From contig CM055820.1 of NCBI GenBank assembly GCA_029582265.1, forward strand, positions 13,653,695 to 13,717,694: 64,000 nt of DNA, given 5' to 3'. Made by a program: the position numbers and the translations under genes. The notes below the pieces were generated by a model. That model had not been told where the DNA came from and searched no databases. It saw only the letters and a list, made by a program, of their open reading frames with translations. Of the stretch, positions 1 to 10,622 are shown piece by piece. Source of the stretch: Zoroaster sp. YZ-2022 (taxonomy: Eukaryota > Echinodermata > Asteroidea > Forcipulatida > Zoroasteridae). Each line of letters begins with the position of its first letter. The first letter of the stretch is position 1.

Positions 1-478
1 TACCTGTGTAGGGAGGCTGAAACTCGGTACTAAACTTCCATGAACTATACTAACAAGCGCTAAGTTTTGATGGTTGTTCATCATTTCATAGTCCATTTCG
101 CGTAATCGCGTGTAGCGACAAAACAGCTGCATTTGTGTGGTACACATAAAATATTCCATGTAGCAGATTTTATGTGTGCTCGTCATGCTCGTATGTACGC
201 CGACGCACCCAAGCTGACCCTAGCATATTTTTTGTCGTAACACTCAAGTGACGAACAGCCATGAAAAGTAAAGGAATTCTTTAACGTTAAATCTTGGGAT
301 TATTTCATTAAAAACACTTAGTAAAAATGATATGAAATTCAAACCTTGCTGAGATGCATTGTATTTGGTCGTGGGATTCTGCTGTCGAGTATCAGCAGCT
401 TCACACAGGTAAAAATATAGCAATGAATTTACACAAAATATATTTTTTTTTATATTAGCAAAATTTTGGTTAAATTTG
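1..478. other. No recognisable gene or repeat
   Basis: AT-rich sequence with no splice-bounded coding segment and no terminal repeats that I can see. Short open frames here look like chance. Confidence 0.4.
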
Positions 479-740
479 TAGTCACCGTAGTACACAAAGG
501 TGAAAGTCTATTTTTTGGTTAAATCCGTAGTCACCGTAGTACACAAAGGTGAAAGTCTATTTTTGGTTAAATCCGTAGTCACCATAGTACACAAAGGTGA
601 AAGTCTATTTTTGGTTAAATCCGTAGTCACCGTAGTACACAAAGGTGAAAGTCTATTTTTGGTTAAATCCGTAGTCACCATAGTACACAAAGGTGAAAGT
701 CTATTTTTGGTTAAATCCGTAGTCACCGTAGTACACAAAG
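479..740. repeat. 48-bp minisatellite, about 5.5 copies
   Basis: A 48-bp unit beginning GTAGTCACCGTAGTACACAA repeats about five and a half times. Copies alternate between ACCGTAG and ACCATAG, so there is also a 96-bp higher-order period. Because 48 is a multiple of three, both strands stay open with a 16-residue periodic peptide. That explains the open frames here and is not evidence of a gene. Confidence 0.95.
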
Positions 741-3087
741 TCTATCCTAGGCTAACACATGTATATATATATATACATGTATACGCATTCAAACCAAGGA
801 CTTATAACAAAAGAGACAATAGATCCTCGGTTGCTATCACAATGGAGAACAATATGGTCCTCAGTTGTTGGGATAATGGGCTAGAACATTTCTTTATGTA
901 CTACCAGTTTAATGGATTCCATGGGTTCCATGGCTTTAAAATACTGGCCCAAAATGTTCTGGATGTTATTTAATTCATAAACTGAAAGAGGACAGCGTCA
1001 GAGTATTCCATTTTTTAATTTATTCGTTGAAGTTTTCTTTTTGTACATAGTTAATTTCTTGTTTCTCACACCCCCCCCCCCCCATAAATGGATCATGCCA
1101 ACTTGCACTTTAACAATAACCCGAAGATGTCTTTAGAAAGTGTGGTCTGATCTTTGGTACACCCAATGTACACCCCTATTTCCTTTGTCAAAAAGCACCT
1201 AGTAGCAAGATGCAACCCCAACCTTTGGTCATGGTAATTTAGCAATTGTACTATTTCAGTAGCCTTTTTGTTGGTAGACAAATCCACTTAGGTTCTTGCA
1301 AGTTAGTTAAGTTTGTTTTGTGTGCGAGTTGTGAGGACAGAATCATTCTGAGATTCAGAGAGACAGGACGCATGTTTGTCCGTTGTTTGAATTTGTGTGT
1401 GGAGTTGCCACCCAACCAACAGGCGAGTGGATACAGCCCTCGTAGGTACTGGGCTGGTCAACTCAAAGTTTGGCCGAGAGCCAACAATACCCATCCAGTT
1501 TTTGACCAGACTTCACAAGAGGCAACGGCCTGAAGCTCTATATACGCGGTGAAATTACCGTAAGTACAGTATTGTCGCATATTTTGTTATTTTACTGAAC
1601 TGAAAGTTATTCTAAAAATAATGTCATTGAAACCTGGAGTTTTCACTTTAAAATATTTGATTAGGCTATTGCCGTTATCATAGTGTCGAATGATTTGTGT
1701 ATTAATTAATCACTGCTGGGATTAATGGCTGGAATATTATGTTGAAACAAAATGTTGGTTGAGTTTTGGAAATTCTTTAATTTTAGATGACCAGTTACCC
1801 CCGGGAACACAACCCCATTAAAGACAAGAATCCTGACCCGTGAGGCCGAGTCCAGATATGACGGCAGGGACCAGTAGGGTCAAGACCAGGCGACAGAGTC
1901 GTCCAGATCACGTCGATCATCCGCCCGCCTAATCTTGTTGTGGGGAAGGTGGTGCAGAAATCTAATTTGAGAAATTCATTTCATCTATTTTGTTTCAAGT
2001 TCAGCATGTAACGTTCAGTTGAAGATGTTTTCGTTTGAGAGTTGATTTTCTTTAATTGAGTTGATTGACTAAAATTGATTTAGATTGAAGAAGTTATTAA
2101 TCCATGTGGTTGAGTTTATTTGCTTGGGCCATTTCATAAGTTTGATTACGTTTTCTATCAAACTTGCTATATCATAATTGTTGTATTAATTGCTGATTTA
2201 ATTTCAGTTTTATCAAATTAATATGTCCTTACGCTTTCAATCAGTGTACTAAGCAGAAGTTTGAGCTTAAATTGAGTTTATATAAATTTAAGTTAATTCA
2301 TTGAGGAAAGCGACCTCACCATTCATTTCATTTGATTAATTGTAAATATTGTAAATCTTAATTTTTTATAATTTTGAATAATACTCTTGAATTTAATGTT
2401 CGTTGGTGTCTTAGTGAGTTATTGTGGTCTGTCCCGTGATAACATACGTATTGTCCCTAAGTTAAAAGGAACGAGGTGACAGACAGTCTCCATTTCATGT
2501 ACATTAGAAAAAACCTAATAACTATTATGTTATGAAGGTCTTTTGCTCTGTGGTCTTTCTTTTGGATTTATTATTAAAATGGATTAACTTCAGACACAAG
2601 ACAGTGGAACGGACTGACTAATGATTTGAACAAGACAAACGAGTACATGTAAATGATTAAAAAGTACACTCAAATTTCGTCTGTAATTTCCTTTTTTCCC
2701 CCTAATTTTTCCAGTCACTGACCTGACTCAACTCCGCACTGGTTATTAAAACACCCTGTAGATTGCAGCCGCCTAAGCACTATTCTAGCAAAACACATGT
2801 TAATTACGCCAACCAACAACTAACATCTTGCTTGTTAGGCCCTGTACGTATGTGTGGCGGGAAAATGCACGTGTTACACACATGCACACAGTACATCCAG
2901 ACAATGGATGCCGGGCGACTCTGATCAGTGACTGTGCCACTGGGCTGCTATTTCTGGCAAAACCCTAAACTTAGACCCAACTTTTTGGAGTGACCTCCCA
3001 AATTTATCATGAGAATTAACAATGTTCTCAACAACGTTTCAGGGTTTTTCTTTTTCCATCAAAATCTAGAGAAAATGCTCTGTATGA
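741..3087. other. Region without a supported gene
   Basis: Contains a short (TA)n run near 763, a poly-C run near 1070 and an open stretch at 1246-1533 that ends near a donor-like sequence (1557). A TATA-like CTATATA precedes that donor. An exon-like acceptor lies near 1796. These could be exons or the edge of an old LTR element, but none joins to anything recognisable. The segment 1960-2480 is strongly AT-rich. Confidence 0.3.
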
Positions 3088-3253
3088 TTGACATGCATAG
3101 TATTAGCCAGAGGGGTGTCTGGGTGTCTTTTGGACACCCATTTTCATCTGCCATTTACATGTGAAATTATTGTGAGTGAACAATTTAGACACCCTGTTTT
3201 GAAATTTCCAGCAAATTTGGACACCTAAGTTCTAAATCCTGGCTAACCCCTTG
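3088..3253. repeat. Interspersed repeat R1, copy 1
   Basis: About 165 bp that recurs at 40070-40260 with high identity. Both copies start TAGTATTAGCCAGAGGGGTG and end near TCCTGGCTAA. The ends are short inverted repeats around TTAGCCAG, so this is probably a MITE. Confidence 0.75.
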
Positions 3254-3447
3254 GTGACATGAAAATCTCAAACTGGTCCCTGGGTATGGGGTCAGTTTTT
3301 GACCTTTTCATGGTTGTTACACATATATGGTAAATGCCAAGAAGCTTTGGGTTTTGCCAGAGCGGGTCACATATGTATAAACCAAGCATTTATTTAATTG
3401 GAGCTTGTCCTGATGATTTTGTTTAATCTATTTGATAAACTTTTAAG

Positions 3448-3522
3448 GTTGTAAATCCTGAATTACGTCGGCCTCCAATGGGACCATATGAACCACCAAG
3501 CCAGGACAACATAGAACTGCAG
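3448..3522 (+). CDS. Penultimate coding exon of an unrecognised host gene
   Basis: A 75-bp open segment bounded by an AG acceptor at 3446-3447 and a GTCAGT donor at 3523. It encodes 25 residues (VVNPELRRPPMGPYEPPSQD...) and ends in phase 0. It joins in frame to the segment at 4687, giving one continuous reading frame to a stop. The peptide is Pro-rich, then polar and acidic, like a disordered or cytoplasmic tail. Upstream exons are not in view or not recognisable, so the product is unknown. It would be confirmed by RNA reads crossing 3522/4687. Confidence 0.55.
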
Positions 3523-3829
3523 GTCAGTAAGCATTATTATATCAGCTCAGCTAAAGCTTCCTAATATTGTATATTACTATATTTGCTCCTAGCAGAGTTC
3601 TTATTGCGCATGCTATGAACGTGTTATACAAAATAATAATATATATATATAAAAGCAGAAGTCTATTACCTGCATTAAGTGTGTCAGTCGTGTTATAACC
3701 TAGTCCACAGCATTGTACGCATTCATGGTACATTCATGACGTATTCTTCCACAGACTGACTTACAATGTCTCAAAAAGAAGCACTGCAGATGGTATAACC
3801 CGGTGTGTGTGAGAACAGTATCTGCAGGC

Positions 3830-4015
3830 CTGTGATTCCTCAGGATTTTTTGTACAAATCTCCCTTTGCCTCAATATTTTCTTGAAAGAAGAGAAGTAGC
3901 CTGTGTTGTGTCCAAACCTCTAGCTTCCTCCGAAATTAAACATCCAGGACCACAGGGAGACCCAGGCCCGCTACCCATTTTTCGTGATGTGCTTACTGTT
4001 ATCAAATCACACCCT
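3830..4015. repeat. Interspersed repeat R2, copy 1
   Basis: About 190 bp starting GCCTGTGATTCCTCAGGATT that recurs at 26942-27185 in the same orientation. The copies share the segments TTTTCTTGAAAGAAGAGAA and GAGACCCAGGCCC. Function is unknown; probably a short non-autonomous transposon. Its right end abuts the LTR remnant. Confidence 0.75.
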
Positions 4016-4284
4016 TGTATCTGGCGCGCTAATTACTGTACTCGTATTTAACACACGCCATGCGCTATAATGTGTGCCGATGATGTGCAAATTATGTTGC
4101 ACTGTATGCATTTAGGGAATGTGTCTGTAATGATATGTAAAGATGCATGCATTGATGTAACAACACAAATATTGTATGCCGCCCTCTATTGACGAAGATC
4201 CAACAATGACCGCCATCTTGGAATACACATGTTCATGTCTCCTTGTGTCACTTATTACTAGCTGTGCAACAAACAAGTATTACA
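4016..4284 (+). mobile_element. LTR of a Ty3/Gypsy-type element (remnant)
   Basis: A 269-bp segment with TGTA at its left end and TACA at its right end, the usual TG...CA LTR termini. A tRNA-Leu-type primer-binding site follows it directly. The left edge falls where repeat R2 stops matching its second copy. No gag, pol or second LTR follows, so only the 5' LTR and a little leader remain. It lies in the intron of the gene at 3448-4770. Confidence 0.6.
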
Positions 4285-4303
4285 TGGTGTCAGAAGTGGG
4301 ATT
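4285..4303 (+). other. Primer-binding site, tRNA-Leu type
   Basis: TGGTGTCAGAAGTGGGATT begins with TGG, complementary to the CCA end of a tRNA, and is complementary to the 3' end of tRNA-Leu. The identical 19-mer occurs after the 5' LTR at 8888-8906. Leader sequence may run on to about 4420, but I see no gag there. Confidence 0.75.
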
Positions 4304-4686
4304 GTCTAGTTTAATATTGTGTCTAGTTCTAGGAACTACCTTCCCATATAGGGCACCTTATCACATAATGCCGTACAGCAGGCCATGCAGTGTAGCAGGG
4401 TAATAGACTTGCATTATAAGACACAAACGCCCTTCCAATAAATATAACTGCACTATAGCAATTATATATAAAGAAACCTGCAATTTGTTTTTGCAACATC
4501 ATCCAGTCTTTCATGAACTGTATTTACCCAAGAATTGAATTTCAAGAAGATAGAATGCATCGAGGAAGCATTGATTGTATTTACCAATACGTATGAGTTG
4601 GTGTTGATTTTGTTAATGTTGTTGATTTTGATTTTGTTTATTTGTTTTGTTTATCACACAAACTCAATTCCTTTATGTTCCATCAG

Positions 4687-4770
4687 GATGAGGATGAGAC
4701 CAACATGGATGAATCCTCGGAGGTGATCATCATGTCAGACAACACAGCAAGCCAGTCTACTTTTGGTTGA
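4687..4770 (+). CDS. Terminal coding exon of the unrecognised host gene
   Basis: An acceptor (CTTTATGTTCCATCAG) precedes 84 bp that continue phase 0 from 3522 and end at TGA (4768-4770). It encodes an acidic, Ser-rich 27-residue tail beginning DEDETNMDESSE. Directly after the stop, another frame continues as an acidic peptide (LLVENEEEDGGFEEENVIL, then stop near 4820). A one-base difference in the TTTT run at about 4761-4764 would join the two. The true C-terminus may therefore be longer. Poly(A) signal AATAAA lies at 5132. Confidence 0.55.
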   Translation, partial: DEDETNMDESSEVIIMSDNTASQSTFG

Positions 4771-5131
4771 AAATGAAGAAGAAGATGGAGGATTTGAGGA
4801 GGAAAATGTAATTCTCTAAGATCAGATCAGGCTAGAAATAAAGATGACACCCAAATGATATATTGTAATGGACATAAGATATTTGACATTCCAGTTTCTT
4901 GGTCCCTTGGATGAAGGAATGTAGCTATAATATTGGTATTGTTAAGTAGTGTAATGGACATAAGATATTTGACATTGCAGTTTCCTGGTTTCTTGGATAA
5001 AGGAATGTAGTTATTTGTGTTAATCTCTCACAGACTAATTAATTAGCTTTATTTGCTTATAGCTAGTTCTCCTGGCTGCTTGATTGATATATGTGTGCTA
5101 AACGTTGTAAACTTTGTTAACATAAGAAAGA

Positions 5132-5137
5132 AATAAA
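5132..5137 (+). terminator. Poly(A) signal of the host gene
   Basis: AATAAA about 360 bp after the stop at 4770. A GT-rich stretch follows (GGGTTTGAGGGCTCGGTGTC). It is the first good signal downstream of the terminal exon. Confidence 0.5.
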
Positions 5138-5264
5138 ACCATTGGGTTTGAGGGCTCGGTGTCGCAGTCTGGACCTGTAGCTGGGGACGGACGGCTGTAT
5201 TTATTTTGTATAAAGTTTAGTTATGGCAAAGGATTGCCAGTATTTTATGTTGTATAATTTCAGC

Positions 5265-5456
5265 CTGTCAATGAGAGCTGCCAACTTACTTCGATTCTGC
5301 GAAGACTCGGCAGATATTGACGGTATTTCACTTACTGAGGCAAGGAGGCCTCTCCTTTTGGTGCCAAAGGAGGCCTCCGGCATATATTTTAAGTGCAAGT
5401 AAATCATCAACACAAGTCTTCCGCAGAATCCGGAAGAGTTGGCAGCTATGCTGTCG
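5265..5456. repeat. Imperfect inverted-repeat hairpin
   Basis: The left arm (GAGCTGCCAACTTACTTCG...) pairs imperfectly with the right arm (...CCGGAAGAGTTGGCAGC). The centre is a near-palindrome GGAGGCCTC...GAGGCCTCC around 5345-5377. It looks like a foldback MITE. A poly-C run follows at about 5600. Confidence 0.6.
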
Positions 5457-5737
5457 TCCAACCACTGTTAAGGTAATATTATTTCATTTACTTATATTGG
5501 TTTAGGAGTGCCCCGAATTGTTTCTTTGCTTTGCCAGTCTTTATATTATCTGTTTATTCTTGAGCGGCAAAAAGCCTGTATGAATTGTAATTACGTTGCC
5601 CCCCCCCCCCCCTTGGAGAGAGAATACATTATGAACACCAGCATTCAGTTTCGTTTTGTTCCACTTATTTCTGTTCTTGACTAATTGTTTCTCCCCTACT
5701 GGTGGATTAAGTCATATCCGTGTGTAGAGATCTTTAA

Positions 5738-5880
5738 CCCTAACCACCCCAAACCCATCAAACTCCAACAGGTGGTTGTGTACTGCATTTTGATGGACTC
5801 TGTAGGCCCATGCATGGTATCAGATTTTGGTGGATTCAGGAAGGTTGCTAGCTAAAACAATTAGGGGGTTAGGGTTAAAG
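5738..5880. repeat. MITE with TTAACCCTAAC termini
   Basis: Starts TTTAACCCTAACCACCCC and ends GGGGGTTAGGGTTAAAG, an inverted pair of ends about 140 bp apart. A related element with ends TTAACCCTAACTCCCT and AGGGAGTTAGGGTTAA lies at 35049-35140. The motif resembles telomere repeats but is not tandem. Confidence 0.65.
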
Positions 5881-6883
5881 TTTTGTCTAGTCGACAGCTG
5901 TTGCATCTGTCTTATTGTATGTACTTAACTACTGATGTTAATTTCCTTATTATGATGCTGACATGAAATGTTTTGTTACCATTGTTAAGTACATAAAGTA
6001 GACAGTGAATATTTGTCACCTGTTGTTTCATTTCTGATAAAGGTTTCTCCATAGCAGGTGTTTAAACACTGACCCACCCACACAAGGTTACTGGACACTA
6101 TTACATCATGATGATGATGAAGAACTTAAAAAAAACTCATCAGGGCCTCACTCTAATTGAATTTGGTAGTGTATAAGAAAATTTTATTAGTAGTACGTGT
6201 ATTACTAATGGCCAAGTGCTCTTAATTGTACAATCTACATTAAATAGAAGGTTCACCATTTGTAAGGTTGGCAAACCTACTTTAAATCAAGATGTACATT
6301 AACCAACAAGTAGTGAAAGTTACAACATTGTGTCGTTAATTTGTTTAATTACAAGTCCAAGATAAACATGGATTAAAACCTCTTTATTTACTCAGCATTT
6401 AGTGTTTAAAGCAAACATTAGTCATTAGTTTAGTAACTCTAATTATATTTGAGATTAAGTTGAAATAGACAAGTACTCGGATAAAAGTAATTATTAATTA
6501 TTATCTATAATCATTTTTATGGTTTATTCATTTGGAATCATAGTAGTCAAGAGAAATTCTAATTTGAAAAGTTACATATTGTTCAGAACTTAGGAGTCAC
6601 TACTTTCTCTTTCTTTTGTGTTTATGCTAACCTTGGGAATTTACATATGCAATCGAGGTATGTATGATAGAACTTGAGGTTAATTTAAATGAGAATAGTT
6701 GGGTGCTGGTTAATGTGTTGGACGGCTTCGATAAAATGTCATTAAGTATTGTGCACAGTTTACATATGCTGCCTACGGAAGCAGTGCTGAATGATGCACT
6801 GAGGCTGAATGATAACACACACTGTCCAATCGGACTACACTGAAAAACCAAAACCAGGATATCATGAATATGTATGAGTGCAT
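5881..6883. other. No gene seen
   Basis: AT-rich sequence without recognisable coding or repeat structure. The open frame on the minus strand at 6627-6959 crosses the end of the next TIR element and resembles no family I know. Confidence 0.4.
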
Positions 6884-7608
6884 ACCTGCCAACTATTACG
6901 ATTTTGGCGTAATTATTACGAAAATATGTGGTGTATTCCGAAATACGATTTTGCCTCATGTTATTACGAATTTCCAGAAAGTTGTCTGTGTTTTCTATTA
7001 AATACGTTATTTTAATAAATGTTGTACTGTGTTGTGTGTCATTTTATTTATTGGTATAAAGTAAGCCTGGGCGAATAGTAAAATAAATTTGGTATTCGGG
7101 TAACTCCGCCAGCCAATATTTTTATCATGAATTATATATCGTTTATGAAGCCAGTACTCAGTAGTCGGTACTCACATTAGCTTGTTCCAAAACTGCAATA
7201 TAAATAGGAACCAACTCCCCCAAAACATAATCAACGAACGTATAAATGCTTTTATTATATTGTAAAGCGTATATGTAGTGAGCGGACCTCGATACACACA
7301 GATTATTCAAAACTTCTGAAAAAACCGTTGCACGTTTAGCGCCAGCGACATCGGAATCCACGACGTAGATCGTAGTCTATGCCATGCATGTGCCAGAGAG
7401 CCAATGGGAAAATTCGTTATATCATAGGCTATGGAAGGAGCCAATAGGAAAATTCGTTACACGTGGCAGGCGAGAGTCATCGTTTCGTTGGTTGCCGTTG
7501 TAGTGATTACATGTACGTTGTGCAGAAAAAGCAGGCAACCAGCGGGACTACGTTCGACATTCCCGAATGCCGTAAATAGTGATACGGGAACGGAACAGCA
7601 AAATAAAA

Positions 7609-7719
7609 ATGTCGCAGAAAGCTGCGGTGCAGAAATTTCGAGATAAATACTCAAAAAGCTACCCAGTTATTGCTGCCTCCAAATTTGGGGATCTTCACGC
7701 ATTTTGTAAAATATTGTGA
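7609..7719 (+). pseudogene. BED-finger-like ORF cut by the LTR insertion
   Basis: From ATG 7609 the peptide runs through KFRDKYSKSYPVIAASKFGD to HAFCK. This resembles the start of BED-type zinc fingers in hAT-related and ZBED proteins (aromatic residues, then a C-x2-C pair). The LTR interrupts it at the first Cys. On the far side, at 17622, the reading can resume as K-M-C-Q-T then stop, which would supply the second Cys. The protein is thus a short truncated finger, possibly a non-autonomous derivative. Confidence 0.4.
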
Positions 7720-8885
7720 CGAGATAGGGGTGGACCGACCCAGGTCTAGTCTCCCCATATTATGTTGTTAAGGTCTTTGAACTTCAGTGCAGAAGTAGGT
7801 CGGACAAGCTACCGTGCATGTGGCGAGGCAGCCAATTGGCGCGCAGTTAGGCATGCGGCAACCAATTGAGGGTTGCAGTTCTTGTCGCTGGGCAGAGGTA
7901 GTGAGGCGGCGGCCAATCATGTTGTGGTTGGGCGGGGTCTCGCTGCTGTGTCGCAGCATGGGTTTTTGTAGTACGTAGACAGCTAGCTACAGAGCTAGAG
8001 AGCCGGGCGGGCAGCGCGGCAATTTGGCAGTTGCCTATCAGAACTCTTGGTAGACGATTGCAGTCAGCACTTAGGTGAGTTGCTTGCTTGTATTGTATGC
8101 AGGATAGCCGTCAATGTCCGATCTGACTTCACGGGTAGTGAAGTAGCGACCGAGCAGGGCAGATCGTACGGTGATCAGTGTTGTATCGGTACGGGCGATT
8201 GTGTAGCATTAAGTTTGCATTAGAGATTGATTGCAGTGACTTTGGTTAGTGTGGAACCTGGGTTGATTTAGTATAAGGCTGTAGAATCGTTGTCTCGATT
8301 TCACAGGGGAGTCGAACAACGTTAGAATCGATCACAGTAGAGGTCGATGTAGATGGCCTTGGAGAAATACTAAATTAGTTCCAACCAGTAGGAAAGTCAA
8401 GAATACTGCACTCATTTATGCGAGCTCGTGCTATATTTGTGGAGTGTCACTGAATCATCTGCGGTATACGGTTTTGGTGAGGTCCTCCCTTGGAATTAAA
8501 GTAGGTCAAAGGTAAATAAAGGATAATAAGCAGGGTTGTTAAAGGTTTCCCAAGTCCCTTTCAGAGTTCTCTTTCCCCAATAAAACTTCCGTCTATTTCT
8601 TCTCAGAATAGAACTGCGTGTTGCCGTCTCTTCTTTACTGATTTCTCTCTCTCTTTATCGTCGGTCTGTTTGTCCGTCTGTTAAGTTGTGTCTAGGGCCA
8701 AGTAAAATTCAGCAACCAACCGGGCGGTATATTTCCTCCAAACGAGCTCGCATCCCTGGGCCTGGAGACTGCTCGAAGATTTCCACGGTCTTAGGCCAAA
8801 GATAGGTTTCGGGAACTCTCGCCGTGAGTCGGCGACTGTTTCTCTGAACCTCCGAGTTTATTTGACCTCGGGAGATTACGCCACA
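7715..8885 (+). mobile_element. 5' LTR of Ty3/Gypsy element
   Basis: Starts TGTGACGAGA and ends CGCCACA, giving TGTG...CACA termini. Two bases separate it from the primer-binding site at 8888. The first 940 bp or so match the copy at 16612-17621. It has CCAAT boxes in U3 (near 7830, 7860 and 7912), a donor-like AG|GTGAGT near 8072 and AATAAA at 8579-8584. The last 230 bp or so (from about 8660) are missing from the 3' copy. Confidence 0.8.
8579..8584 (+). terminator. LTR poly(A) signal
   Basis: AATAAA in CTTTCCCCAATAAAACTTCC, conserved at the equivalent place in the 3' LTR (about 17539). It probably marks the end of R in the transcript. Confidence 0.6.
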
Positions 8886-8887
8886 AA

Positions 8888-8906
8888 TGGTGTCAGAAGT
8901 GGGATT
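8888..8906 (+). other. Primer-binding site, tRNA-Leu type
   Basis: TGGTGTCAGAAGTGGGATT two bases after the LTR end. It is complementary to a tRNA-Leu 3' end and identical to the site at 4285-4303. Confidence 0.8.
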
Positions 8907-9016
8907 GGTTGGTGCTGAATAGTTGAGGTTGCCCTGAAGAGAAATTTGTGTTTTAGTAGTAGAGAGAAAAGTTACAAGTTCTGTGGTTGAGAGAGCAATC
9001 ACAGGAAAGAGCAGAA

Positions 9017-10584
9017 ATGAGTCAAGAAAACACTTTGAGTGTTGAGAGCGAACTGCAGAGGCTAAGATTACAGCTAGGCCCAATTTCTGCAGTGGGACAG
9101 AGAACTCATGGCTAAGAAATTAGAGGCAGCCATGAAAGAGAATTCTGAGAAATCTCCCCAAAGAGGTGGTGAAGATATGGTAAGTGTGAAAGAGCCAGTA
9201 AGGGTCGATTCAGAAATCGAGTTCCGCTTACCGTTAGAGAGTTCTGGTTATTTTTCCCAAGGGGAAACAAGTTCCTCGGTGTTCGCATGGACACCTGAGC
9301 TTGGCCCACAGGCGGGGAAAAGAGTGAAGTTTGGGGAAAGTACGCCCATGAAGAGTAGAGGTACTGGTATTCCGCGGTCAGAGAATTTACCAGAGAATAG
9401 TGCCATAGACGAGGTTGAGTCTTTCCTGTCGGGCAAGAGTGGCGCTGCAGAGATTAGTGACAGAGCGGGAAAGGAGGCAGGATCTCCCAAAAGAGTGCAT
9501 AGCGAACTGTTGAGTTTCGCCACAAGTGGAGTGGATACTCACACCAACAGTTCAGCAGAGAGTCCAAAGAGTTCAACAGGGCCCTGGCCGCTGAAAAGAG
9601 AACAAAGAGTTATTGTAAAAAATGAGAAACAACTTGGGAAGGATTTGGTGCAGTCTAATCGACGCCCAAATATTACTCCCGACAGATACAGTGGAAAAGT
9701 GTTGTGGAACGAGTATTTCCGACACTTTGAGTCATGTCGTATAGTGAACCAGTGGAACGAAGAGCAAGCCGTTAGCTATTTGGCAGCGAGTTTGCAGGGG
9801 AATGCCCTCAGATTGTTAGGGGATGTTCCTACTGGTCAGGCACATACATATAGTGGGCTAGCTGAAGTTACTAGAGAGGCGATTTGGCCCAGGTCGCCAG
9901 AGTGAAAATTATTTGGTCGAGCTAAGGCATCGCCAACAAGGACCAAAAGAGACTATACAAGAGTTGGGCCAAGCCATAGAAGAGTTAACGGTCAAAGCGT
10001 ACCCTGACATACAGGAAGAGTCGCAGGATCGTTTGGCAAAGAACCATTTTCTAGATGCGGTAGAAAATCGATCCGTTCGGGAGGGCATAAACAGGGCCCG
10101 ACCGAACAATTTAGATGAGGCCATTTGTGCTGCATTGGAAACAGAGAACTTCGAGAAAGTGGAACAACAGAGAAATCTGGACGGAAAGCCAGCAAAATTG
10201 GCTAGAGTGCTAGATACAGGAATGGAACAGAGGTTTCATGAAATAGAGAAAGAAATGAAGAGTGTGGTGGGATTGTTAACAGAGTTAACAAAACAAGTGC
10301 AGGGGAAGAGTGCCCCAGTGGAGAGACCTACTGAGAAGAAACAGATAACACCAGAGACGAAGCAAAGTGTTAAGAAGTGCTTTAATTGTGAAGAGCAAGG
10401 ACACTTTGCGAGAGAGTGTAAGAAACCAAAGAGGGGTAACCTAAAGCATGATGGCTGGAAGTGCTTCAACTGTGGAAAGCCAGGCCATATCGTTAAAGAG
10501 TGTAGGGAACCCAAAAGAGAAAATAGAAGGCAGGAAAACGAGAACCAGCCGCTCGAAGGGCCCGCGGGCAGGCTGGATATGTAA
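9017..10584 (+). pseudogene. gag: gag polyprotein, frame-broken
   Basis: The likely start is ATG 9017 (MSQENTLSVESELQRLRLQL). That frame closes at 9115, and a second frame opens at 9108 and runs to 9905. A further shift near 9880 leads into the frame 9913-10584. The middle holds capsid-like helices (WNEYFRHFESC; LVELRHRQQGPKETIQELG). The C-terminal part has two CCHC zinc knuckles, CFNCEEQGHFAREC (about 10379-10420) and CFNCGKPGHIVKEC (about 10462-10503), which bind the RNA genome in nucleocapsids. The stop at 10582-10584 separates it from pol in another frame. A strong donor-like ATG|GTAAGT lies at 9177-9185. Confidence 0.85.
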
Positions 10585-10622
10585 GAGGGCCAATAAGACG
10601 CCATAGTGAAAACAAAGAAGTC

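Noticed and set aside
508..738. Open frames over the 48-bp tandem repeat on both strands
   Set aside because: They are periodic because the unit length is divisible by three; no splice sites or other coding signs.
1246..1533. Possible exon ending near a GTAAGT donor at 1557
   Set aside because: No recognisable protein, no matching acceptor and no partner exon. The TATA-like motif nearby fits a promoter or LTR equally well.
5265..5505. Coding exon after the TTTCAG at about 5263
   Set aside because: The segment is an inverted repeat on itself, which explains the open frames on both strands.
5738..5880. Interstitial telomere (TTAACCCTAAC)
   Set aside because: Only single motifs at the inverted ends of small MITEs, not tandem arrays.
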